Shown here: positions 34,501-48,700 of the stretch, piece after piece
Position numbering within the stretch: the first letter of the stretch is position 1
Layout of the letters: each line of letters starts with the position of its first letter
DNA from: Mesostigma viride
Lineage: Eukaryota > Streptophyta > Mesostigmatophyceae > Mesostigmatales > Mesostigmataceae
Direction of reading: 5' to 3'
Length of the DNA stretch: 64,000 bases
NCBI GenBank assembly: GCA_009746045.1
Contig: RPFO01000310.1
Span: 2,617,692-2,681,691, forward strand
Position numbers and translations under genes: made by a program
Notes under the pieces: model-generated
What the model saw: the letters and a program-made list of their open reading frames with translations, nothing else
Databases searched by the model: none
What the model was told of the DNA's origin: nothing

Positions 34501-35396
34501 GGTTGGCGTCGACTCCCGCGGACATGCCATATGGACATGCCCATGAAGCGCGCGAAGCATCAGGAGCGAGTTTGCCATCGGGCCCATCCCGACAGCTCAG
34601 CAGCTCCTTAAGGAAGCCCTCCACCTCGCTTCTGCCATCCGCCTCTTCTTCTCACTCCTTGCCTCCTTGGCAATGCCAGGAACCGGAACCCACCGAACCG
34701 CCCAGCGACCTGCGCACCCACACGGTGCGGCTGCTTTGCCTGCTGTCATCCACGCGGCAGCTGCCGCACCCCTTGGATAAAGTGGCCCCCCTGGCGGACT
34801 GCCTCCCGCCCCCTGATGTGCTGGAGCTGCTGCTGCTGGTGTGGGGGTACCTGCAGGGGCGCCTGTTCCCCTGCGTGCCCCGCGGGGGGCCCAACGGCCC
34901 GGCGGACGGCCCGCCGGGGGCAAAGGGGGCCAGGGGCAGCGCGGCCCTCGGGACGAGTATTGCGGATGTGGCAATGGAGCGGCTGACAGCAGAAGGGGAT
35001 GCGAGGGGGAGCGCGTCGGGTATTAGGCAAGTCCAGGGCCTGGGCCTGCGGGATGTGGGCCAGGGGGCACAGGGGGCTTATGGGCAGAGCGATGCGGATG
35101 ATCGCATGCAAGTTGTAACAGCAGAGGAGATGGCAAGTCGGCTGAAGCCCTCATTGCATTCCACCATGGACCGCGAATCACAGCCTAGTCAACTAGCGGG
35201 GCAGTGCTTCCCAGAGAAAGGGGAACCTTTCTTGGAACAGCAAGTGCCAGTATCAGGGGGCCAAGTATCACCTGGCTGGACAGGGTCCGTGGGGTTGCCG
35301 GTAGACAGCTGTTGGTGGGATCTGCAGCTGCGCGCGATTCTCCACAGGAACATCCACGTCACTGGGACGCAGTTTGCCACCTTTTATGATATGTGA
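18931..35396 (+). CDS. INTS5: Integrator complex subunit 5
   Basis: INTS5 is an alpha-helical scaffold subunit of the nuclear Integrator complex, which cleaves snRNA 3' ends and terminates paused RNA polymerase II. Proposed exons: 18931-~19155 and 19413-~19541 (both tentative), 20167-21338, 22830-24073, 24546-24644, 25396-26690, 27557-28074, 28634-28979, 29348-29432, 29794-29970, 30407-30933, 31581-31658, 32634-32765 (or 32735), 34680-35396. From 20167 on every junction keeps phase. Matches to human INTS5, in order: TWLVVRAMIHCG; VERIAN then LLRQHFGDEVRWML across an intron; RLRAAALDLLLALP; GIYLDQVDLFGTF; NPLLLEVLELFA; and the C-terminal ELLLLVWGYLQGRLFP with LRAILHRNIHVTG. About 2,250 codons against roughly 1,019 in human, the surplus being Gly/Ser/Ala-rich inserts between helical blocks. 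The stop is TGA at 35394-35396. The family call is firm; the N-terminus needs transcript data. Confidence 0.85.
19693..19718. repeat. Perfect 10-bp hairpin
   Basis: GGACAGACAG and its exact reverse complement CTGTCTGTCC are separated by six bases (TGCTCT), inside the 5' part of the INTS5 gene. It is a strong stem on either strand; its function is unknown. Confidence 0.7.
21759..21824. repeat. 23-bp near-perfect hairpin in INTS5 intron
   Basis: Left arm 21759-21781 (starts GTCATTCACGCC) and right arm 21802-21824 (ends GGCGTGAATGAC) pair in 22 of 23 positions with a 20-base loop; the one mismatch would be a G-U wobble in one transcript strand. It could be a small foldback element or a small-RNA precursor. 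Confidence 0.75.
21944..22092 (+). repeat. Two tandem copies of a ~74-bp unit
   Basis: The unit (CCCACTGCCTCCTACTTGTT ... CACAATATGTG) occurs twice almost identically inside the long INTS5 intron 21339-22829. It is followed at about 22109-22136 by a (CA)n run. Confidence 0.8.
24721..24895 (+). repeat. Degenerate tandem repeat (~29-31 bp, about six copies)
   Basis: Copies of the pattern GGCCTAAGCAATGTAGGCTG, with variants such as CAAGGCATGTAGGCTGCTAC, follow one another in the INTS5 intron 24645-25395. No coding potential is seen. Confidence 0.75.
26683..27200 (+). repeat. 74-bp minisatellite, seven copies, containing the INTS5 splice donor
   Basis: The unit starts GTTTTGAG and continues GTGGGTGGTCTTCACC. 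The first copy spans the real exon end at 26690 (GAG|GTGGGT), and the array continues to about 27200 with the same donor-like GAG|GTGGGT in every copy (GTTTGAG in one). The unit also holds TAG stops in the INTS5 frame. Confidence 0.9.
28241..28560 (+). repeat. Heptanucleotide microsatellite (GTGTACA)n
   Basis: About 36 perfect copies of a 7-bp unit with an embedded TGTACA palindrome, then a degenerate tail of GTGTATA units to about 28555. A second copy of the flank (TTAAAGCGCATAGTGTA) appears after the array. It lies in the INTS5 intron 28075-28633. Because 7 is not a multiple of 3, the frames seen on both strands are read-through artefacts. Confidence 0.95.
30017..30196 (+). repeat. Two tandem copies of a ~89-bp unit
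   Basis: The block with ATATTTACCACGGATTGGCT and GATCCGAGATAGATCTTGCT is repeated with few changes inside the INTS5 intron 29971-30406. Confidence 0.8.
32750..33005 (+). repeat. 117-bp tandem triplication of the penultimate INTS5 exon edge
   Basis: The exon end around 32750-32765 (CAGCCGCACGCAGCAG) recurs in degenerate form ending at 32882 and again at 32999, exactly 117 bp apart each time. Intervening blocks such as TTGCTAACC and AGAAGCT(A/G)GGACAG are also shared. Confidence 0.8.
33240..33738 (+). repeat. 44-bp minisatellite, about eleven copies
   Basis: The unit AACTGGCTATACTATCTGTT plus TCTTTGTCCTGGGATGACAG repeats through the INTS5 intron before the last exon. It abuts the next array. 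Confidence 0.92.
33861..34310 (+). repeat. 75-bp minisatellite, six copies, open on both strands
   Basis: The unit starts GTGCAGCATATGGCCCTATG and is exactly 25 codons long, so it stays open in several frames on both strands (plus-strand reading SAAYGPMTTTASQG). It lies in the last INTS5 intron and is skipped by the phase-matched exons 32634-32765 and 34680-35396. I treat it as intronic; a cassette exon cannot be excluded. Confidence 0.85.
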
Positions 35397-37003
35397 GCAC
35401 CGAGCAAGCAAGGCCGCTTGCCTGCCTTGGCATGGCAATCGTGCCACGTTCCAAACGTTTACATGAGCCATGCCTGCATTCATGTCAGCTCCTAGGGGTC
35501 ATGGACTAACAGGCAAAATGTATGCTGCTCGTAGCCTAGTGACGTCTTGTACATAGCATGTATACAGAGAGGTGAGTAGATGGTCTTTTTTGGTAACAAG
35601 TCAGCACCATGCAAATGGCCAGGTGTGAGTCGGCAGTTTCTTTTTGCACCCACGATGAAAGCCAAACAATGCCGTTTAATTTATCGAATTTGGCTCACTA
35701 TCCATGCGATACGCTCATGCATGTAGGAAGTTTGCAACGTGCATGCATGCAACGCTGGGGAAGTAAGGTAAAGCATTGGTTAATTAATTAATTAATAGAC
35801 ACGTTATAGCATGGGTTGCGTACATATGGCTGGGGACTTCCAAATTTTAATGTAGTAGGATGCAAATCAACATGCCAATCTGTCTCTATATATGTCAACA
35901 TTCATGTAACAAATCTTCAGTATAGTTTTCTAGGCGGTTTTGCATTGTTGGCAGAGCCTGCCTGCTTATGCCCTTGCATGATTTTTTTAGCAGGATGTGA
36001 AAGATCTGAGTACTGAAGCTATAGATAGACCCACACTTGTACTTGTTGATACCACCTGCACGGCAAGCTGTGCATAAGCTCAGTGTTTCAATAATTTATT
36101 ATCTTTACAGCATGATACGAACTGCTTGCTCACGTAAGCACAATCACCTCGTGCTACAGATTGGGTAATGTCAGTGAAAAGACTTGAAATTACATAAATA
36201 GTGTCAGGCCACTGACAGTGAGAATATTGACATGACTAGGGTATTATATCATGTCATCATTGTAGTATCACCCAGGATACATAATAACAGTGCCATGTCC
36301 ATACAGTTTGTGCATCTGTACAATTTCTGCCGATCTCCTTCCCTGACATTGCAGCATGGAGCGTGCCGAAATCATGTGATCCCTCGGACAATGAGCCGAA
36401 CGTGCACGAGGCTTGACCTCGCGACGATTGGTGCCATAATTGCCAAATGAAGCCTGCCTCTGTACTAGCTGCTATACCGTGTTGTTCAGGTCCCATAGAT
36501 GCATCCCACACAAATCCAGGAGCCGCCACAAGTCAACCGAGCATTTGTGGGCACCTGGCTGCCCAGTGGGAGCTGCTCTCAATGCGGTCTCGCAACACAG
36601 GTGGCGCAAACCTGGCCTGCACAGCCCTTGCAGCAATCTTGCAGGCGCCCTCGCAAAGCATTCCTCCCAGGACTAAACGAAGCGCCAGGTGCCATGAGCT
36701 CCGCTTTAGGTCCCCACTTGTATGTCAAAGCATGCTCTGTGTCCACGAAGCAGGCACGAGGCACACACAGTCAGCCGGCTTTCATAGAACGCCATAGCCA
36801 CGTCGAGCATGCCTGGAGGCAGCTCATACCGAGAAGTTGGGATATTTCCCCGCTGAAAAAGAGCAATAGATGAGCTGGTGCACAAGGCCCAAGGGCAAGG
36901 GCTAATCCAGTTCAGCTTTTCAACGGTTCCAAATTCCTCAGAAGGAAGGGCCGTTACATAGCCAACAGTGATCAAGTTGCAAGCGGCCTCGGTGCGCGGG
37001 AGC
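35397..37003. other. Convergent intergenic region INTS5 / YOS1
   Basis: 1.6 kb holding the 3' ends of two convergent genes. It contains a TTAATTAA cluster at about 35779-35796. A 116-codon plus-strand frame at 36447 has no recognisable motif and no support. No further gene is seen. Confidence 0.5.
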
Positions 37004-37234
37004 CTAGCCGAACACAATCTTCAAGGCCACTGTTACGATGTTCATAACCACGAGCGGGACCCGTAGATACTGAACGGCATTCATAAAGCCGATTATTTGA
37101 TGCTTTAGGCCACCGATGCCTGGAGTGTAATGGTGAACGCTCCAACCATACTTCAGCAGGAATCGATCCTCGTTCAAGATGGCCACCGAGTTGGTGAGAA
37201 GCAGAAGTGCCTGGAACAATATCCACATCGACAT
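37004..37234 (-). CDS. YOS1: YOS1 / IER3IP1-like ER-Golgi transport protein
   Basis: Single-exon 76-codon gene. The YOS1/IER3IP1 family are about 80-residue integral membrane proteins of the ER and Golgi that work with Yip1-Yif1 in COPII vesicle transport. The protein begins with a hydrophobic segment (residues 2-19, ILFQALLLLTNSVAIL), followed by the family signature NEDRFLLKYGW (human HEERFLKNIGW). The middle has GIKSQL-like GLKHQIIGFMNAV, and the second hydrophobic segment YLRVPLVVMNIVTVALKIVFG matches the human MRVPLIIVNSIAIVLLLLFG ending. Start ATG 37232-37234 and stop TAG 37004-37006 fit the family length exactly. An unexplained small ORF lies 67 bp upstream on the same strand. Confidence 0.93.
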   Translation of the reverse strand: MSMWILFQALLLLTNSVAILNEDRFLLKYGWSVHHYTPGIGGLKHQIIGFMNAVQYLRVPLVVMNIVTVALKIVFG

Positions 37235-37301
37235 GTTGACCGATGCAATTGACCAGCTTCAACTCATTAACCAGCTATCTTGGGATTCCTTTCTGTTGCT
37301 G

Positions 37302-37493
37302 CTACAAAAGATCCCGAGGCCTAGGGTTGTGTACTTTCAATTCAATAGAGGCTGATTTGTACTGTTTTATCAAGCCAACGTCCAAATCCCAATCATCTCC
37401 AGAATTGTGAGAAATGCTGGATTTGCGAGCTGTGTATGGAACCGTTAACCGCTCAAGACTGAGGACAACATAGACAAGACAGACGACTGCCAT
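37302..37493 (-). CDS. Small ORF with hydrophobic N-terminus, upstream of YOS1 (unrecognised)
   Basis: A 63-codon frame runs from ATG (37491-37493) to TAG (37302-37304). An in-frame TGA lies just upstream, so this is the first possible ATG. The first ~15 residues are hydrophobic (MAVVCLVYVVLSLERL) and the rest is polar (SSISHNSGDDWDLDVGL, then KVHNPRPRDLL). It ends 67 bp before the YOS1 ATG on the same strand, so it could be an upstream ORF in the YOS1 leader, the first cistron of a bicistronic mRNA (such mRNAs are known in green algae), or chance. I do not recognise the family. Confidence 0.25.
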   Translation of the reverse strand: MAVVCLVYVVLSLERLTVPYTARKSSISHNSGDDWDLDVGLIKQYKSASIELKVHNPRPRDLL

Positions 37494-39778
37494 CACTCAT
37501 CAGTCAGTCATGCTCGCTGCTTTTCCAGAATTATTCACAAATCACAACGTCGCTTTGAGGTAATTCTGTCACCTGTACGCACGGGAAATCAAGACGTACC
37601 TAACCATGAAAGCGCCTTGCGCGCACGTCAATTTCTAATTTCTTTACTCAACTCCCCGGGAATGCACGTTTCCCTGCTGTGGTTTTGTACTGAGCTTGGG
37701 TTTATGTAAATTCCTCGTCTTCAGTCATCACTACTGTAGATTATGATGCCTTGATTTTGCTCTGGGCCAAGATAACCCGTCATGTCGTCCTATACTCTTG
37801 GCAAGTCTGGTACGTGGCTACGTGCAGGCGTGAATGGGGTACTGGGGTACTCACGGGACGGGAAAACAGTAGCCATGTGCGACCGATCCCTGGCCTACGC
37901 GCCTAGCTACTATAGGAAGGTTGGCCATTCTTGCTGTAGCGCGGCAGCAGGCTGGGAATTCATCAATCATCACCGTGTTGGAATTTTCACTTCGCTTTAG
38001 TGAACGGAGCCTGCGCTTGTTGAACTACAAAACTCTCGTACAAATACCAAACTATTGTGAGCAAGGAATGCTCGCATGTCTTTGCACGACATCGGAAGGG
38101 CTTGATGGCTCGAGACTACCTATCATTATATTGTTTTCTGCGAAGGCTATGGGGACAGCAGCGAGCGGCGACACGGAGGCTCTGACACTGTTTAAGCGGA
38201 TAGCGCCTAGGGACGTGATTATAACACAGGGTAAAACTACCCATACCCTTACTAACAGATAAAGATGGAGGTCAATTCCAAAACATTCGTGAGTTGTCCA
38301 GAACGCGTTGACTAAACTCATGTGGCTGCAGACAGGCCATGCATGCAAATGTTGGACGGCATTGTAGCCATTGCTTTCCGTCAACCATACTGATAGCAGC
38401 CTGGGCTCTACTTACATATTGCCACTCTAATACCAGGTCGGGTGTGGTTTGCCTCACGAGCATGTATCTCACTGCAGAGTTGATAGTTACTTCAAGGCGG
38501 AAACGATACTAGCTGTTTGCTTCTGGCTTGGACTCTTGCTCTGTCCCCCACATGCCAGCTAGCTACAGGATGACACGTGCACAGCCAACAAAGGATGCAC
38601 GAAATTTGCGCACGATGACAATCGCATTAATATCTTATAGCGTGACCAGCTAGAGCACTGTCTATGTGCAAGTCCAATGCAAGTATGTAATTTCACTCTT
38701 GACCACCTTTGCGTGGAACACGCAAGAACGTAAAAAAGATAAAGCACATGGACGCGGTCAAAAAGCAGCACTGCTGAACATTGAGCCCCATAACAATCCT
38801 GTGCCCCATGCAGTGATTTGTTGTTATTTGGCCAGCGGCCGATATATAGCTAGCGACTAGCGAGTCATTGAGGTATACATTCCATGTTCCAACATATCTA
38901 CAACTGGTCTTTAATTAATTGTGCATGGTGCATGCATGCATGCAGGTTGATGTTGATGAAAATGGCTGACGGCGGTAGCCCTTGTACAGCCATGCTACGT
39001 CCTGGCTATGATCAGATTACTTGCCCACGCTTCTTGTTATGATATGCTCACATGGGTCTTATTGCACCCACAGAACTTGCCGGATCGTCTATCATGTCTG
39101 ATTGCTGCTGTGGCATGCCTCTGGCATGAAGGAGAAAGGGGTACGTCTCTGCCCTTTCTTCTTGTTGTGCACATACAGGGATTAAAAGCACTCCGGTGCT
39201 CCATGACTCCCCAACGGGAGCACGAGTTTAATTAATTAATCAATTAATTAATGCATGCATAAATGACATGTCTGCAATCATGTCAGCAAGCGCGTTGCAT
39301 GCCGGCCTGCTAACAACAGATCTATGCCTGCTGTGTGTGATGACACCTCCAGGTTGAGGAATGCAAATGTGGTGCATGCATTGTTGTGTACATGCATGAT
39401 CGGGAATTATGGCAATCTATATACTAGGCAGTTGTGTATACTAGGCAGTTGTATATACTAGGCAGTTGTATATACTAGGCAGTTGTATATACTAGTTAAG
39501 TTGTCTCCTTGATATGCTAGGCAGTTGTATATACTAGGCAGTTGTCTCCGTGATATACCAGGCAGTACCTGGTACATGTAGGTGCACACGTCTAGCTTGA
39601 GCACCCAAATGTTATTGAAGGCGCACATGATCGCTAGCTAGAAACGGCTTATTCAATGAGCTACTAGCAAAGATCTAAACAGACAACGACTCGCCCGAGT
39701 GCATGCATATGCAGGGCACGATACAATGGCCATGCTCTTGGGACCATCTGCGTGCGTCGCAATCCAAATAATATACAC
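37494..39778. other. Intergenic region YOS1 / FAM20-like gene
   Basis: 2.3 kb without a supported gene. It holds ATGCATGC palindromes near 38930-38945, a TTAATTAA cluster at 39228-39252 beside a CCCAACGGGAG word also found elsewhere in the window, and a short tandem repeat at 39415-39560. If the FAM20-like gene uses the donor at its apparent stop, a last exon could be hidden here; I could not identify one. Confidence 0.45.
39415..39560 (+). repeat. ~18-20-bp tandem repeat (TATATACTAGGCAGTTG)
   Basis: About six copies of the TATACTAGGCAGTTGT pattern, the later ones interrupted by CTCCTTGATATGC. Intergenic. Confidence 0.8.
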
Positions 39779-44692
<4,914 letters not shown>

Positions 44693-45735
44693 TGGCACCT
44701 AGCCAAAATTCGACTCTCCTTGCCAGGAAGAGGCCAACCACCATGAAAAACAGAGGGCATGCCCGACGACGTCGGAATTCTGCCGTCGTAGCAGCACAGC
44801 AACGTGTCAGTTATGCAACTGCCCGATTACATTTTCTGGGCCGAGGACGACTAGATCCGAGGGGGTAGGAGGCGGCGCATTGCTGACAACATCGTGGAGA
44901 AATCTACAGGCTACTGTGGGGAGCCCAAAAAAATGCTAATCCACAGTCACGACTCGGTCATCTTTGGCCTGCCGAGCCAGGACGTTCTCGGGCCACGTGG
45001 CACATGCGTGTGCGAGGCCTTTCGCTCGCGGCTTGCCGCTCGCTCCAGCTCCTCGAAGGACGCGTTGTTGTTGACGAAAGCTTGACGAAGTGCAGTCTTG
45101 AGGCATCAAGACCATCGCAGATTTCGCAGTCAGCACTCAGCAGTCAGCAGTCAGCACCAGGACTCCAGGAGTTGTGACTGTTCGGTGAACAGTGAACACT
45201 GAACAGTGAAGTGTGAACACCAGCTGGTCATCTGACATACATAGTTACATACTTTCGATTCTTGCATCCACAACTGGATCAAAGGTCATACCAATCCGTA
45301 CACTAGTATCCTTGCCAAAAGCTATATTGATATCATAATATTTATACTATTCGCTTTAACTCCGAAAGATTTTACTATGCTTTCTTGGAGTTGTTTCCAT
45401 CTCCCTTTCCTATCAAGTTGTTATCAATGGCTGCGCTCGCCTGCGCACGCCCGAATAAGCCGGCATCTAGTATAGTCTATAATATATTGTCAACGTCTGA
45501 CGTCCGTTGCACATCCACTGGCGATGGCTACCTCATGGAGAAAATGAGCTAGGACTGCAAACTAAATAACTTTCACACCCAGTTAGTCGACCTTGCTTCT
45601 TGGATGTCTGTGGGTGATGACGGCATGAGGAAAGCCGCGCCGTTCAATTTGACTTTGCAATGCGCAAATTTTCCTCCCATGCTGTGATAATTCCCGAGGA
45701 CTCAGTGTCTTGTACAGTGAGCACTTTCTGTCTCT
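44693..45735. promoter_or_regulatory. Divergent intergenic region, FAM20-like / VPS41
   Basis: 1,043 bp between two divergent start codons, probably a shared bidirectional promoter region. It contains clustered short direct repeats at about 45127-45225 (CAGTCAGCA and GTGAACA words). No TATA element or gene is seen. Confidence 0.5.
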
Positions 45736-48700
45736 ATGGAGGTAGGGAAAGAGGAAATCGATGATCAGGAAGAGGAAGAGCCCCACCTTAAATATCATCG
45801 GCTTGCGGGCAGTACGCCCGAAATTCTCGCAAACGACGCTACTGCATGCCTTTGTGTAGCCCCAAAGGTGTTGGCCTTGGGAACGCATAATGGCAGCGTC
45901 TACCTGCTTGACTTCAATGGCAATCAGGTACAGCAGTGAGGACTGAGTTAGTCGATGATAGCTGCGAAAAAATGGTGCGATATCTTAATTTAGCAATTAG
46001 AAGATGCCGGTGATTATAACGTTGCTAGCAGTAGGCGTGCGACCGGGCCATGGCATCGAATGTCCAATTTGACAAAGAATTTGGTGTAGCAGATTGATTA
46101 AACTGCCGTTGCACTTACCGCCCTGTGGGCTTCTGCATTTTTGGTATCTGTGTATGTTCCACGAACGCTGATCTTTATGGCCGCGTTGAAGTTCTCACAT
46201 TGATAGTTAGCGCAAATTTGCACAAGTCAGGTATACTGCTCACTGTGGCCACAGGTAACTCCACGCTGCCTGACTGCATGCTTGCCTCTGGTCCTCCCTG
46301 CTGCGGCGAATTGCGCCGCGCTCAGGTCAAGCACTTCGCTGCCCACAGTGCGACCGTGAATGAGCTGAGTTTTGACGCCGAAGGAGAGTACATCGCCAGT
46401 TGTTCAGATGACGGCACGGTTGCGGTAAGCATATGCCATGACTAGTGGCAGTAATCGTGTATAGTTACCTGATCACTGTCTCTGTGCCCTTCTAGGTACG
46501 ATATTGGCTTGGTAAGGGATTAGCCACTACATGCCTGAGTGCCTTCCGCAGAATTTGCACAATCTGGGGTGAATTGATTATTTTATTATTTCTCATCATG
46601 AAACATCAGAGAGGAGGCTGGCATTTGCAAGCACATTAATTACTTGTCTGTCAACGATGGCCGTCATGTTTACGTTGTCTATAATCTCTGTAATTCCTAT
46701 AATTGTCATAGTGTCTATAATATCTATTATGTAGGGAAGCTGCCCAATGCTGACGCTTCTGCGAGGCAGTTGGTGATACGGGCGCTCCATTGCTGCCTGT
46801 TTAGGGTTTAGGGTTTAGGGTTTAGGGTTCAGGGTTTACCCTAAACCCTAAGCAGTTGGTGATACGGGCGCTCCATTGCTGCCTGCGTCAGGTAGTAAAA
46901 AGGCTTCTAATGAATGCAGGTTTTGGATAAAGTCTTCATTATTCGTTGATCGATGATGCCATGCTTGGCTGGAAATCAGGCTCTGGGCCATGAGGTTTTT
47001 CTGGTCAGCCTGGGCAGTTATCACAGCGCCACAACCTGGGCAAGTTTTCCATGTTTTTTCTGCCTCTCTTCCCAAGAAGCTTAATTTGTTGCTTATTGTT
47101 CTTATAGAAGGCTGAAGATTGGTTTACTACATAGGGATAGCTTGGAATGATGCAAATATAATTACAATGTAATTACAAAATTGTATCAATTTAATAACAA
47201 ATTAATAATAATTGTATCCAATCATCATCATTACATCATTTCATCGTGCTCAGGTGGTTTGTTAAGTCTGTGACTGAGGCTGGTCAACATGTTGGCAGAA
47301 GCATGCAATGGGCAGTTGTCGTGTGACCGATTCGCCGCATGCCACCGTTTGCGAACGCAAGCTTGCTTGGAGAGCGCCGAAGTTCCACGGTTGCTGTTTT
47401 TGGTTACTTGACTTGGGACAGTGGAATGGGCCAGGGCCAGGGCTGAGGGCACGGCAGCTAGCTTGGGTGTGAAAGTCAGTACATCCTTGCTCACACCCTT
47501 GTCAGCACATCCTTGCTTACACCGTCTCGGACTGCACTGGTGGGGCCCGTACATGCTGGCTACTTAGCCTGGCCAAGTAACCAGGACGGCCTTTGGCTAT
47601 CTGACCACAGATCACGAAGAAGTGTCTTTTTCGTTGTTGTTGCCTTAGGACAATTTTGCTCATCCATTGCGGCTCACCCCCCCATCGATTCTAAGAATGA
47701 TTACTGTGGTGATTTCGCCATCATGCTGCCGCCACGGTGCAGGTTCACAGCCTGTACACCGATGAGGTCATATCTTGCGAGTACCATCGGCCGATCAAGG
47801 TGCGTTGCTTGTTCGATCGGCGCCAGCCTGGAATGGACCCTGGGTCATCATCAGTGCTGGTGCACTGCCTTGGGCTGTTATCAGCCAAGTATCTCGGCAC
47901 CAGTCTGCGTTGTGGCACTTGCGGCCATGCATTGTTGTGGCATGCTTTGAGTTAGATGTCTCGCTATGTGTTGCTACTTTATATGATGTGTTGTTGCACA
48001 GTTTGTGTTATGAATACTTCTGTTTAGGGTTTGCACTTGACCTGAAGCCTCAAGGCACCGTGCAAGGTCCGGAAATTAGCTGGTAAATTTTCTTGGATTT
48101 GTGCACAGTGTTCACACCTGTTTTTGTCATTTTGTCTGGCTTTTCTGTCCATGTACCTCGGCCATGCCATCCATTGCATGGGTGTGCATGGGAGTGCATG
48201 GGTGTGCATGGGTGTGCATGGGTGTGCATGGGTGTGCATGGGTGTGCATGGGTGTGCATGGGTGTGCATGGGTGTGCATGGGTGTGCATGGGTGTGCATG
48301 GGTGTGCATGGGTGTGCATGGGTGTGCATGGGTTGATCTGTGTTGTGGTTGTTCTCATATTCTTTATGTAACCCTGACTTTGTATACCATGGCGCAAAGG
48401 TGATTTGGTGCAGATAGTTTCTCATTCAATACCACCCTAATGAAAGTACTGTTAATGAAAGTACTTTTAACACGTGAAGATGTTCTTCTAACTAAATCAG
48501 CCAACACATGTCATCAGGACATCCCATGCTTTTGATATAGCTGTGCAGGTACTTAGCTACTGGCAATTCACATCCGGACAAGGCATGTTACATCCGGGCA
48601 TGGTCATCATAGTGGTGCAGACGGCCTCCCTGCGCCTGGTGGCAGGTTCTCGCTCAGAAGCGCGTGTTGCACGTGAAACACAGATCACATCCGGTCATGT

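Noticed and set aside
36447-36797. A 116-codon plus-strand frame between INTS5 and YOS1
   Set aside because: No recognisable domain, no splice or homology support, and it lies where the 3' ends of two convergent genes are expected.
48024-48403. HAHPCTPM and CAWVCMGV repeat proteins
   Set aside because: Artefact of the 10-bp GCATGGGTGT array inside a VPS41 intron.
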